Positions 1 through 6,367 of a stretch of DNA of 11,178 nucleotides are shown here, in pieces. The translations under genes were made by a program, and so were the position numbers. Within the stretch, counting starts at the first letter, position 1. Every line of letters starts with the position of its first letter. Source of the stretch: Pseudomonadota bacterium (lineage in GTDB: Bacteria > CALINM01); NCBI GenBank assembly GCA_026415985.1, contig JAOAGA010000059.1, positions 1 to 11,178 of the forward strand. The letters run 5' to 3'. Under the pieces are notes generated by a model that was not told the origin of the DNA, did no database searches, and worked only from the letters and a program-made list of their open reading frames with translations.

Positions 1-492
1 ACCCATGGCATAACCATTGATTATAGAAGCTGTTTCTGGCTCCCCAAAAATAATGAAGAAAACACCTACACCTAACAAACCAAGTCCTGCCACTGCCATA
101 CCCATAACTGCACCACCATTGAAGGCAACCATCAGAGCAGGTCCTTCCCCATGTTCTTTGGCAGCCCAAGAGGTTCTTGCATTAGCCTTAACTGCTGCCT
201 TCATACCAAAAATACCCGCAAGGATGGATGAGAGACCACCACAAATATAAGTTATAGCGGTCTGAACATTAAGAAAAACACCTAATAAAACAGCAACAAC
301 AGCAAGAAATATAGCAAGGCTCTTATACTCTCTTTTCAGGAATGCCATTGCACCCTCTTCAATCAAACCTGCTATTTCCTGCATTCTCTCATTACCTGCC
401 GGCTTCGCCGCAATTGCGCTAAAAAGCATAAAGGCGATGATTATTCCAAGTACACCAAGAGCAGGCAAAACATAAACAATCATACTCTCCAT
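1..492 (-). CDS. hppA: Membrane-bound ion-pumping pyrophosphatase, N-terminal part (runs off the window)
   Basis: The first 164 residues of a membrane pyrophosphatase are present. The enzyme couples pyrophosphate hydrolysis to export of protons or sodium ions across the cytoplasmic membrane; the usual length is about 650-750 residues. The visible part has a first membrane segment (about 5-27), the family motif IEEGAMAFLKREYK (44-57), hydrophobic segments at about 58-74, 78-96 and 120-150, and the loop GMKAAVKANART (96-107). The pyrophosphate-binding aspartates and the residue that separates potassium-dependent from potassium-independent pumps lie outside the window, so ion specificity cannot be called. 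The start at 492 is chosen because AGGGGG lies 5 bases upstream; an in-frame ATG at 483 is a weaker alternative. Its own promoter follows the transglutaminase gene directly upstream. Family assignment is confident. Confidence 0.93.
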   Translation of the reverse strand, partial: MESMIVYVLPALGVLGIIIAFMLFSAIAAKPAGNERMQEIAGLIEEGAMAFLKREYKSLAIFLAVVAVLLGVFLNVQTAITYICGGLSSILAGIFGMKAAVKANARTSWAAKEHGEGPALMVAFNGGAVMGMAVAGLGLLGVGVFFIIFGEPETASIINGYAMG

Positions 493-531
493 TTTCTCCC
501 CCTGAACGAAGATTTTTTTAAGCAGAATAAT

Positions 532-561
532 TAAATACCACTTTACTTATTTTTTTGTCAA
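532..561 (-). promoter_or_regulatory. Sigma-70-type promoter for hppA
   Basis: Read on the minus strand, a perfect -35 box TTGACA (561-556) is followed after 18 bases by TATTTA (537-532), about 40 bases before the hppA start. The -35 box begins 2 bases after the transglutaminase stop codon, so hppA can be transcribed separately from the genes upstream. The -10 box is only a moderate match. No hairpin terminator separates the two genes, so read-through is also possible. Confidence 0.55.
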
Positions 562-563
562 GA

Positions 564-2186
564 CTATTTTAAATTATCGCTCTTCTCAACTTTTACCCTG
601 AAAACAAAGTCATAATTAAGAATGTCATTCCAGTCCCACCCCTTCTTTGTAGATCTTGTGTCATCGCCATCTCCAAAAGGGTTTCCCGGTATGTAAAACC
701 AATTCATTATTGCTTCCCCTGACCGTCTTATAACAATCCAGTATTTCTTCGGTTCTAAAAGGGTATTTTCATCGAACTTAAAATCAACCCAGTAGTATCC
801 CGCCTTCCTCTCTATATCCTTCAAAAATAAAAGGTTAGACCTAAATCCCTTAAGGGATGGTCTGCCTTCTTCATCTTCAAGCACATCAATATATACAGCT
901 CCATCTCCGCCAAACTTATGCATTGCCAATGAGATCTCCTTTAATATAACCCTTTCTGATAAATCAAACCTCTGAGCATAAAGATCCTTAGAGGTTACAT
1001 ATTCAGCGGTTTCTTTATCTAAAATTCTCTGACCTTTATCGTCTTTGATTAAAAACAAATTAACAAGATTGGGGAAATTTATATTACCTACAATATAGAC
1101 CCTGTCTTTTTTCTCTTCAGGTTTTTTTTCAGGTAGCTCAGGCATCTTTGTTATTAAACCTTTATAGCTATTACTTGCAATATATGCTTTTGGAGTTTCT
1201 TCTGAGTTAGATAGTTTTATATCAATATTATCAGCCAGATATTTAGCAGTGATTTCTTCTTCATACCGGGGCAGGGTTGGCCCACCGCTCCAGGAATCAT
1301 TTACTTCGTTTGAGTCAACTCCGTGTGTCTGTTTGATATGTCTTGTCGATACAAAATTTTTTGTCTGCTGGGGATCGAAGGGTAACCAGCCGTAAGAAGG
1401 AAAATACACTTCAATCCAGGCATGACCTCCCTGACCCATACTCTGAACAAGATACCCATCCTTGCCAAGTGGAATTTTCCATTGTTCTTTAAGTGTTATC
1501 CCGCCAACTATTCTCGCAGGAATGTTTAATGCTCTTAATAAGGCTATACTTAAATGAGCAATATTCTGGCAGTTACCGGATTTCGTTTCCAGTGTGAATA
1601 CAGCATCATACTTTTGAGGGTTGTAGGTATATTTTACATTGTCTGAGACATAGTTGATAACTCTGTTTACAACATCATAAAGATTTGTGGTGCCTTCTGC
1701 CAATTTTATGGCAACTGTTTTTATCCTTTCATCATCGGATTGTACAAGCGGGCTTGAGCTAAGATACCTGCTATTCACATTAGATAGGTCTTTAACAGGA
1801 AAAGAGTCATTAAAGATCAGCTCCTTGAGATTATTTTTTTTGTTAACAACAAAATTTAGCACTATATCTATGTCTTTATCAACATTTTCGAAATAAGCCA
1901 CTTTGAAGACATTGCCTTCCCTGTCCTTTTCCTCTTCGGTTTTTACGGGTCTGACTGAAAATTTTATATCAAGCTTCTCAACCTCCTGCGTTGTTAAAGG
2001 CGTTGTGTAGTTTGTTGGTATTGCAAAACGATACCTTAGCTTTTGAAGAGGTTTAGTTACTTTAAAAGACACGTTCTGAGATATCTCAATTTTTGATATC
2101 ATCTCTCCGTTAAGCAAGAGAGTTTTTGAGTAACTATTGCTGGTTAAGAATAAAAAAAGAAAAAAAATTATTATTTTTGTTTTCAT
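564..2186 (-). CDS. Secreted transglutaminase-like (papain-fold) protein with C-terminal jelly-roll-like domain
   Basis: This 540-residue protein starts with a signal peptide: Lys at 2 and 4, a hydrophobic core at 5-14, and likely cleavage near Ser20. It is therefore probably exported to the periplasm or beyond. An N-terminal beta-rich region (about 21-150) precedes a transglutaminase-like domain whose triad is visible: Cys206 in SGNCQN, His255 in GHAW and Asp271 in FDPQ. Bacterial members of this superfamily are mostly thiol peptidases or crosslinkers; the substrate cannot be read from sequence. A charged, proline-containing linker (about 349-361) leads to a C-terminal region (about 402-533). 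Its features (AQRF, YWIVI, a GDGDD turn, FVFRV at the end) resemble the secreted beta-sandwich domain often annotated as choice-of-anchor R; I infer a binding role. The start is supported by the signal peptide; the ribosome site is weak. It follows the MidA-like gene after 15 bases, so cotranscription is likely. Confidence 0.86.
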   Translation of the reverse strand: MKTKIIIFFLFLFLTSNSYSKTLLLNGEMISKIEISQNVSFKVTKPLQKLRYRFAIPTNYTTPLTTQEVEKLDIKFSVRPVKTEEEKDREGNVFKVAYFENVDKDIDIVLNFVVNKKNNLKELIFNDSFPVKDLSNVNSRYLSSSPLVQSDDERIKTVAIKLAEGTTNLYDVVNRVINYVSDNVKYTYNPQKYDAVFTLETKSGNCQNIAHLSIALLRALNIPARIVGGITLKEQWKIPLGKDGYLVQSMGQGGHAWIEVYFPSYGWLPFDPQQTKNFVSTRHIKQTHGVDSNEVNDSWSGGPTLPRYEEEITAKYLADNIDIKLSNSEETPKAYIASNSYKGLITKMPELPEKKPEEKKDRVYIVGNINFPNLVNLFLIKDDKGQRILDKETAEYVTSKDLYAQRFDLSERVILKEISLAMHKFGGDGAVYIDVLEDEEGRPSLKGFRSNLLFLKDIERKAGYYWVDFKFDENTLLEPKKYWIVIRRSGEAIMNWFYIPGNPFGDGDDTRSTKKGWDWNDILNYDFVFRVKVEKSDNLK

Positions 2187-2201
2187 AAATTAATCTCTTG
2201 T

Positions 2202-3317
2202 TTATAAATTTTTCCTATAGTTTCTTATACTAAACCCTTTAAAACTGGTCTTGCTAACCCCTTTTTTCTGACAGAGAAACTTAAACACATATCCCATTGA
2301 GTTTAAGATCAGATTTTTAATCATGGCAATCTCTCTTTCGTAATCCCGCTGACTTAGACTATTTTTTAATAGCTCAATCTCTTCTAATATACCACATCCC
2401 ATAAGAAAATACTGCTGATCGGTAAAACCAACAGTATCAAAACCGGCCTTCTCCCCTATTTTCGAGATTAAAGAGAAATTTATATGGGCGGTTATATCCT
2501 TTTCTCCTACAAGTTCATAGGGGTTTTCATCGGCTAAATGACTCTTGTAGCACATAAGTGTTCCTTTTCTTCTGTGGCTTAAAAAAAACTCTTCCTGCGT
2601 ATAGCCATAATCAATTATTAAACTAAACCCTTCCTTAATGTTAGAAAGAATATTTTTATAAAAAGATTCCGCCGAAGGACATATCTCCGTTCTAAATCCA
2701 TCGGGTATTTTAATATCCCAAAAATTAATAAAATTCATTATTCCATCAGAGACGGGCAATAAAACCTCCTTAAAAACTCCCTCTTGAAAATCAACATAAA
2801 CCTGATAAATCTTGCCATCCAAATTTTCAATTATCTCAACAGGAAAACTATCAAATAACTCGTTGCAATAAAAAACTCCTTTTATCGGAGATAGATCTTC
2901 AGGACTATTTAAAAATATAACCTCTTTAAAAAAATCTTTTACTTCTGATAGTTGTATATCCCTAAAGGCTTTGTGGGGCTCTATGATTATAAGACTAACA
3001 TCAATCTTATTATTCTTCAGATACTCACCTATATCCCTTGCCAGGTGTCCCCTGCCTGCTCCCGCTTCAATGAGAAAAATATTGTTATCTTCAATTGTAT
3101 CTAAGAACTCAACTATCTGCCTTGCAATTGTATGACCAAAAATACTGTGAACACAGGGACTTGTATAAAAGTCACCGCTTTTCCCGATAGGAAGATATGT
3201 TTTTCTGTAATAACCAAACTGAGGATGATACAGACACCTTTCCATAAACCTTGAAAAGGGGATAGGGCCTGATTGGGCAATTTCTTCTGATATTATATCC
3301 TGTAATTTCTTTCCCAT
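2202..3317 (-). CDS. MidA/NDUFAF7-family SAM-dependent methyltransferase
   Basis: The 371-residue protein matches the MidA family (COG1565) in length and layout. It opens with an N-terminal segment PIPFSRFMERCLYHPQFGYY (18-37) and the SGDFYTSP motif (47-54). The SAM-binding glycine loop EAGAGRGHLA (84-93) and the family signature NELFDSFPVE (151-160) follow. The human homologue NDUFAF7 methylates an arginine of a complex I subunit; bacterial targets are largely unknown, so a protein-arginine methyltransferase role is an inference. It is cytoplasmic, with no signal peptide. Its ATG directly abuts the TAA stop of the upstream amidohydrolase gene, with no good Shine-Dalgarno site, which implies translational coupling. 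The functional link to its neighbours is unclear. Confidence 0.88.
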   Translation of the reverse strand: MGKKLQDIISEEIAQSGPIPFSRFMERCLYHPQFGYYRKTYLPIGKSGDFYTSPCVHSIFGHTIARQIVEFLDTIEDNNIFLIEAGAGRGHLARDIGEYLKNNKIDVSLIIIEPHKAFRDIQLSEVKDFFKEVIFLNSPEDLSPIKGVFYCNELFDSFPVEIIENLDGKIYQVYVDFQEGVFKEVLLPVSDGIMNFINFWDIKIPDGFRTEICPSAESFYKNILSNIKEGFSLIIDYGYTQEEFFLSHRRKGTLMCYKSHLADENPYELVGEKDITAHINFSLISKIGEKAGFDTVGFTDQQYFLMGCGILEEIELLKNSLSQRDYEREIAMIKNLILNSMGYVFKFLCQKKGVSKTSFKGFSIRNYRKNL

Positions 3318-4484
3318 TTAAATTGCCAAGATATTTATATTATGGATCGCCCTTGCAAAGAAATGAATGGCGTATCTCATTACCAACTCATCAAAATCAT
3401 AATAGGGACTGTGAAGTGATAGATTTTCACCCTTTTTCCCGCCAAAAAAGACATAGGCTCCTTTAACCTTCTCAAGATAAACTGAAAAATCTTCAGACCC
3501 CATAAGAGGTTTCATATCAACAAGACTATTCTTTCCTAAATAGGTATGGGCTATTTCTTTTAAAAACTGACAGACCGTCGGAGAATTTTTCAGGGAGGGA
3601 TAACAATTTATATATTCGAAATCTACATTAGCTCCATAGGATTCAGCGATTGAATAAATAATTTTTTTCATTATCTCAGGTATTTTCTTCCTCAGATCAT
3701 CGTTAAAGGTCCTAACCGTTCCTTTGATTTCAACCAGATCAGGAATTATATTAAAGGCATAGCCACCTTTAATCTCCCCGCAGGAGATAACAACTGGTTC
3801 AAAAGGTGAGATCATCCTTGAAACTATATCATTAAGGGAAGAAACTATTTTTGAGGCAACCAATATGGTATCTACCGTCTTTTCCGGTGCCGAAGCATGC
3901 CCGCCAGCACCTGATATTTTTATTATAAACTCATCACATCCCGCCATGGCAGGTCCTTCTATTATTCCTACCTTACCAACATCGATATCGGGAATTATAT
4001 GAAACCCCAATATAATATCTATGTCTTTAAGAACCCCTTCTTCAACAAGAAAGCTGGCACCACCTTTTGGTGGTTTTTCCTCGGCAGGTTGAAAGATAAA
4101 TCTTATCTTACCGTTTAATTTGTCCTTTATCTTTGTCAGCAACAAAGCAAGTCCTATTACTATCGCCATATGACCATCATGACCACAGGCATGCATATAT
4201 CCACCGATTTCTGAAGAAAAGTCGAGTTTTGTCTTTTCTTCTATTGGCAGGGCATCCATATCTGCACGAACAGCGACATTAAGCCCCTTTTTCCCCGTTT
4301 CTAAATCTGCAATAACTCCCGTACCATAAACATTAGCTGGTTTTAAGCCAATCTCCTTCAGTCTCTCAAATACATACTTCGACGTCTTGAACTCTTTGTA
4401 GGCTGGTTCAGGCATTGAATGAAGAGCTCTTCTTATCCCAACAACGTATGGAAAAATCTGTTCAGAAAGCTCCTTTATTTCCAT
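3318..4484 (-). CDS. M20D-family metallo-amidohydrolase (N-acyl-amino-acid hydrolase type)
   Basis: This 388-residue cytoplasmic enzyme belongs to the M20D peptidase group, with hippurate hydrolase, IAA-amino-acid hydrolase and N-acyl-L-amino-acid amidohydrolase. These remove acyl groups from amino acids using a binuclear metal centre. Expected metal ligands and catalytic residues are visible: Cys100 and His102 in HACGHDGH, Glu135-Glu136 in FQPAEE, His162 in GFH, and His358 in SLHSP near the C-terminus. The RADMDALP motif at 73-80 and the dimerisation-domain GGHASAPE (194-201) are also typical. Exact substrate is not predictable. The start at 4484 has AAAGGGGA about 5 bases upstream. It is the first gene of a minus-strand operon with the MidA-like and transglutaminase-like genes and diverges from the SAP-rhodanese-synthetase operon. 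Confidence 0.9.
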   Translation of the reverse strand: MEIKELSEQIFPYVVGIRRALHSMPEPAYKEFKTSKYVFERLKEIGLKPANVYGTGVIADLETGKKGLNVAVRADMDALPIEEKTKLDFSSEIGGYMHACGHDGHMAIVIGLALLLTKIKDKLNGKIRFIFQPAEEKPPKGGASFLVEEGVLKDIDIILGFHIIPDIDVGKVGIIEGPAMAGCDEFIIKISGAGGHASAPEKTVDTILVASKIVSSLNDIVSRMISPFEPVVISCGEIKGGYAFNIIPDLVEIKGTVRTFNDDLRKKIPEIMKKIIYSIAESYGANVDFEYINCYPSLKNSPTVCQFLKEIAHTYLGKNSLVDMKPLMGSEDFSVYLEKVKGAYVFFGGKKGENLSLHSPYYDFDELVMRYAIHFFARAIHNINILAI

Positions 4485-4519
4485 AAAATCCCCTTTAAAA
4501 ACTATTTCTTTTAAAAGAT

Positions 4520-4547
4520 TTTATATTATTTACAGACAAAAATCAAA
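4520..4547 (-). promoter_or_regulatory. Possible promoter for the amidohydrolase operon
   Basis: On the minus strand a TATAAA box (4525-4520) lies 16 bases downstream of TTTGAT (4547-4542), giving a start near 4513 and a leader of about 28 bases with a good Shine-Dalgarno site. The region is so AT-rich that near-matches are common, so this is tentative. Confidence 0.35.
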
Positions 4548-4579
4548 AAATGAAAAAATTTTTGGTAGCCTCTTGGTTT

Positions 4580-4607
4580 TTGAAAAAATATTAGACCCTG
4601 CTATACT
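4580..4607 (+). promoter_or_regulatory. Extended -10 promoter of the SAP / selenorhodanese / SAM synthetase operon
   Basis: TTGAAA (4580-4585) and TATACT (4602-4607) are separated by 16 bases. TG plus one base stands directly before the -10 box, forming an extended -10 element. Transcription would begin near 4614, leaving a leader of about 25 bases, too short for a riboswitch. A/T tracts at about 4538-4563 could act as an UP element. Confidence 0.65.
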
Positions 4608-4639
4608 TTTATTTAGAATTATTAAAGGGGGTGGAGAGG

Positions 4640-4834
4640 ATGCATATAAACGAGATAAGAAAGATAGCAAAAAATTTTGGTATATCCTCATCAAAGATGA
4701 AAAAACCTGAACTTATCAGAGCTATACAGAGAAAAGAGGGGAATTTTGACTGTTATGGAACTGCAAAAGAAGGGTTTTGTTCACAATCAAACTGTCTTTG
4801 GTTTGATGACTGTATGACAGAATCAAAAAAATAA
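4640..4834 (+). CDS. Small SAP/Rho-N-like protein with C-terminal four-cysteine motif
   Basis: The 64-residue product begins with a SAP/Rho N-terminal-like helix-extended-helix (about 1-31, HINEIRKIAKNFGISSSKM then KPELIRAIQ). This fold usually binds nucleic acid. The tail carries Cys38, Cys47, Cys52 and Cys58 (C-x8-C-x4-C-x5-C), which could bind zinc or an iron-sulphur cluster; that is inference. I recall similar small proteins with a GNFDC(Y/F)G tail in Geobacter-like bacteria, function unknown. The ATG at 4640 is preferred because the G-rich run at 4626-4634 is then well spaced; an in-frame GTG at 4631 would add three residues but would lie inside that ribosome site. It is the first gene of the operon, 18 bases before the rhodanese. 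Confidence 0.8.
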   Translation: MHINEIRKIAKNFGISSSKMKKPELIRAIQRKEGNFDCYGTAKEGFCSQSNCLWFDDCMTESKK

Positions 4835-4852
4835 ATTTAAAAGGAGCACTCT

Positions 4853-5164
4853 ATGTCAGAACCTGTTCGTTTGTCAGCAGAGGAAGTTTATAACAAAGTA
4901 AAGGCTGAAAAAGGACTGTTGGTATGTGCCTATAATGACCTCTCCCAGTATGAGCTTGTAAAGATTGAGTTTTCAATACCATTAAGTAGTTTCCTTCAGC
5001 TAAACCCGGAAACATATAAAGATAAGGATATTATCTTCTATTGTGCCTGAACTGCGGAACATACTTCTGCCCGTGTGGCAAAAGAGTTCATGGAAAGAGG
5101 TTACAAAAACGTATATGTTTTAGGTGGTGGATTTGATGGTTGGAAAAAGAGCGGATATAAATGA
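4853..5164 (+). CDS. Rhodanese-like protein with predicted selenocysteine (in-frame TGA at 5048-5050)
   Basis: Read through the TGA at 5048-5050, this is a complete 103-residue single-domain rhodanese. The N-terminal part has LLVCAY (Cys25), and the strand IIFYC ends at Cys64, the position of the usual nucleophile. Then come Ala65, the recoded residue 66, and TAEHTSARVA (67-76). The ending is typical of rhodaneses: ERGYKNVYVLGGG (81-93) and DGW (95-97). Relatives known to me carry Cys-x-Cys in this loop, so the TGA replaces the second cysteine and predicts a Cys-x-Sec pair. Known rhodaneses carry or transfer sulphane sulphur, sometimes selenium; a thiol/selenol redox role here is inference. 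The start has AAGGAG 6 bases upstream. The true stop (5162-5164) overlaps the synthetase ATG as ATGA, supporting an intact gene. Standard gene calling would end it falsely at residue 65. A sequencing error or recent nonsense mutation is the main alternative. Confidence 0.83.
5048..5090 (+). promoter_or_regulatory. Candidate bacterial SECIS element
   Basis: A stem-loop starts at the in-frame TGA itself. TGAACT (5048-5053) pairs perfectly with AGTTCA (5085-5090). After a 10-base 5' bulge, CTT (5064-5066) pairs with AAG (5082-5084). One mismatch follows, then TGCC (5068-5071) pairs with GGCA (5077-5080), closing a five-base loop CGTGT (5072-5076). The loop has G in its second position and lies 21 bases after the TGA. 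Bacterial SECIS elements, as I recall, need a stem-loop close downstream of UGA with a G early in the apical loop. The geometry fits, but no folding energy was computed and a competing hairpin exists. Confidence 0.6.
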
Positions 5165-6357
5165 TAAAGATCGAGAAGATTGATAGCCAGCCGGTCTCCT
5201 CTTTTGATATCGAAATTGTTGAAAGAAAGGGGTTAGGTCATCCCGATACAATATGCGATCTTTTGGCAGAAGAAATATCAAGAGCACTTAGTAAAAAATA
5301 TATTTCATTAACAGGAAGGGTTCTGCATCACAATATTGACAAGATACTTCTGTCGGCAGGAAAAACAGAAAAAACTTTTGGAGGCGGAATATTTTTAAAA
5401 CCAATAAAAATATTCGTCGGAGACAGGGCAACCTTTTTTTCCGGTACTACAAAAATAAATGTATATGAAATAGTTAATTCATCAATAATCAACTGGTTTA
5501 AAAGAGCTATTAAACATTTGGATATTAAAAACATAGAAACAAATATTTTATTAGAAGAAGGCTCAGAAGAACTCACCGGCATCTTTAAAGACAAAAAAGA
5601 TTTTTTGCCTGCAAACGATACATCCGTTGGAATCGGTTACTATCCCTTAACCCCGTTGGAGAGCATGACTTTAGATTTAGAAAACTATCTGAACTCAGAG
5701 ATCTTTAAGAAAAACCATCCCTATACCGGAGAAGATGTAAAGGTTATGGCATTAAGATTCAAAAAAAATACTGATATAACAATAGCAATGCCTTTCATTT
5801 CAAGATACATAAATAACGAAAGACACTACTTTCATCTGAAAGAAGAGGTCTGTAAAGACATTGAAAATTTTGTTGAATCAAAAAGACCTGCCGGGAAAAC
5901 CAAGATTAATTTAAATACCCTTGATAGAAAAGGAGATGGTATCAATGGTATTTATCTGACATTAACGGGGACCTCTGCGGAGGATGCCGACTCCGGAGAG
6001 GTAGGAAGAGGAAACAGGGCAAACGGATTAATCTCTTTTATGAGACCCTTGGGTTCCGAGGCAGTTGCAGGGAAAAATCCTGTCAGTCACATCGGAAAGA
6101 TTTATAACTTTTTTGCCTTTTATCTGGCAGAAAGAATATACAGATGTTTTGATAATATCGATGAAATATATGTATATATTTTAAGCAGGATTGGTAATCC
6201 CGTTAATAAACCTCTCTGCCTGAACATAAAATTATTGCCGAGAAAAAAATTGTCAGAAGATACTTATAACAAGATAACCCTTCTGGCTCAAAAGGAACTT
6301 CAAAGAATAGATGTCTTTTGTAAAAAGATTATATCCGGCAAGATCTGCCTTAAGTAA
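5161..6357 (+). CDS. mat: Archaeal-type S-adenosylmethionine synthetase (methionine adenosyltransferase)
   Basis: This enzyme makes S-adenosylmethionine from methionine and ATP in the cytoplasm. The 398-residue protein matches the archaeal MAT family (COG1812, about 400 residues) rather than bacterial MetK. Conserved blocks are all present: ERKGLGHPDTICD (21-33), HHNIDK (56-61), FGGG (73-76), ANDTSVGIGYYPLTPLE (151-167), TGTSAEDADSGEVGRGNR (269-286) and AVAGKNPVSHIGKIYN (301-316). It looks intact and active. Its ATG overlaps the rhodanese stop by four bases, and GGA about 6 bases upstream is a modest ribosome site, so translation is probably coupled to completion of the rhodanese. It is third in the SAP-rhodanese operon and converges on uvrB with a 10-base gap. 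The archaeal type occurs sporadically in bacteria and suggests old lateral transfer. Whether metK also exists in this genome cannot be seen. Confidence 0.94.
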   Translation: MIKIEKIDSQPVSSFDIEIVERKGLGHPDTICDLLAEEISRALSKKYISLTGRVLHHNIDKILLSAGKTEKTFGGGIFLKPIKIFVGDRATFFSGTTKINVYEIVNSSIINWFKRAIKHLDIKNIETNILLEEGSEELTGIFKDKKDFLPANDTSVGIGYYPLTPLESMTLDLENYLNSEIFKKNHPYTGEDVKVMALRFKKNTDITIAMPFISRYINNERHYFHLKEEVCKDIENFVESKRPAGKTKINLNTLDRKGDGINGIYLTLTGTSAEDADSGEVGRGNRANGLISFMRPLGSEAVAGKNPVSHIGKIYNFFAFYLAERIYRCFDNIDEIYVYILSRIGNPVNKPLCLNIKLLPRKKLSEDTYNKITLLAQKELQRIDVFCKKIISGKICLK

Positions 6358-6367
6358 ACTTATACCT

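Noticed and set aside
17-250. Plus-strand open frame opposite hppA
   Set aside because: It is antisense to a clearly recognisable pyrophosphatase frame and has low-complexity Pro/Ala/Thr composition with no family resemblance.
4485-4639. SAM or other riboswitch ahead of the operon containing the SAM synthetase
   Set aside because: The predicted leader is only about 25 bases and no riboswitch-like helices or conserved cores are visible.
4853-5050. A 65-residue truncated rhodanese or pseudogene ending at TGA
   Set aside because: The downstream frame is intact to a coupled stop, the TGA sits at a conserved Cys position, and a SECIS-like hairpin follows. These are unlikely together in a decaying gene; a sequencing error remains the residual alternative.
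5054-5070. Competing hairpin GCGGAA/TTCTGC with loop CATAC
   Set aside because: It can form, but its loop has no G and lies only 9 bases after the TGA, so it is a poor SECIS. It is noted because it could compete with the proposed element.
4853-5164. Genetic code with TGA read as Trp or Gly
   Set aside because: No other gene in the window has an in-frame TGA, Trp is encoded by TGG throughout, and the rhodanese itself ends in TGA.
6351-6362. Inverted repeat TAAGTAAACTTA at the convergent synthetase/uvrB ends
   Set aside because: Only a 4-5 bp AT-rich stem with a tiny loop and no U run, so not a credible intrinsic terminator.
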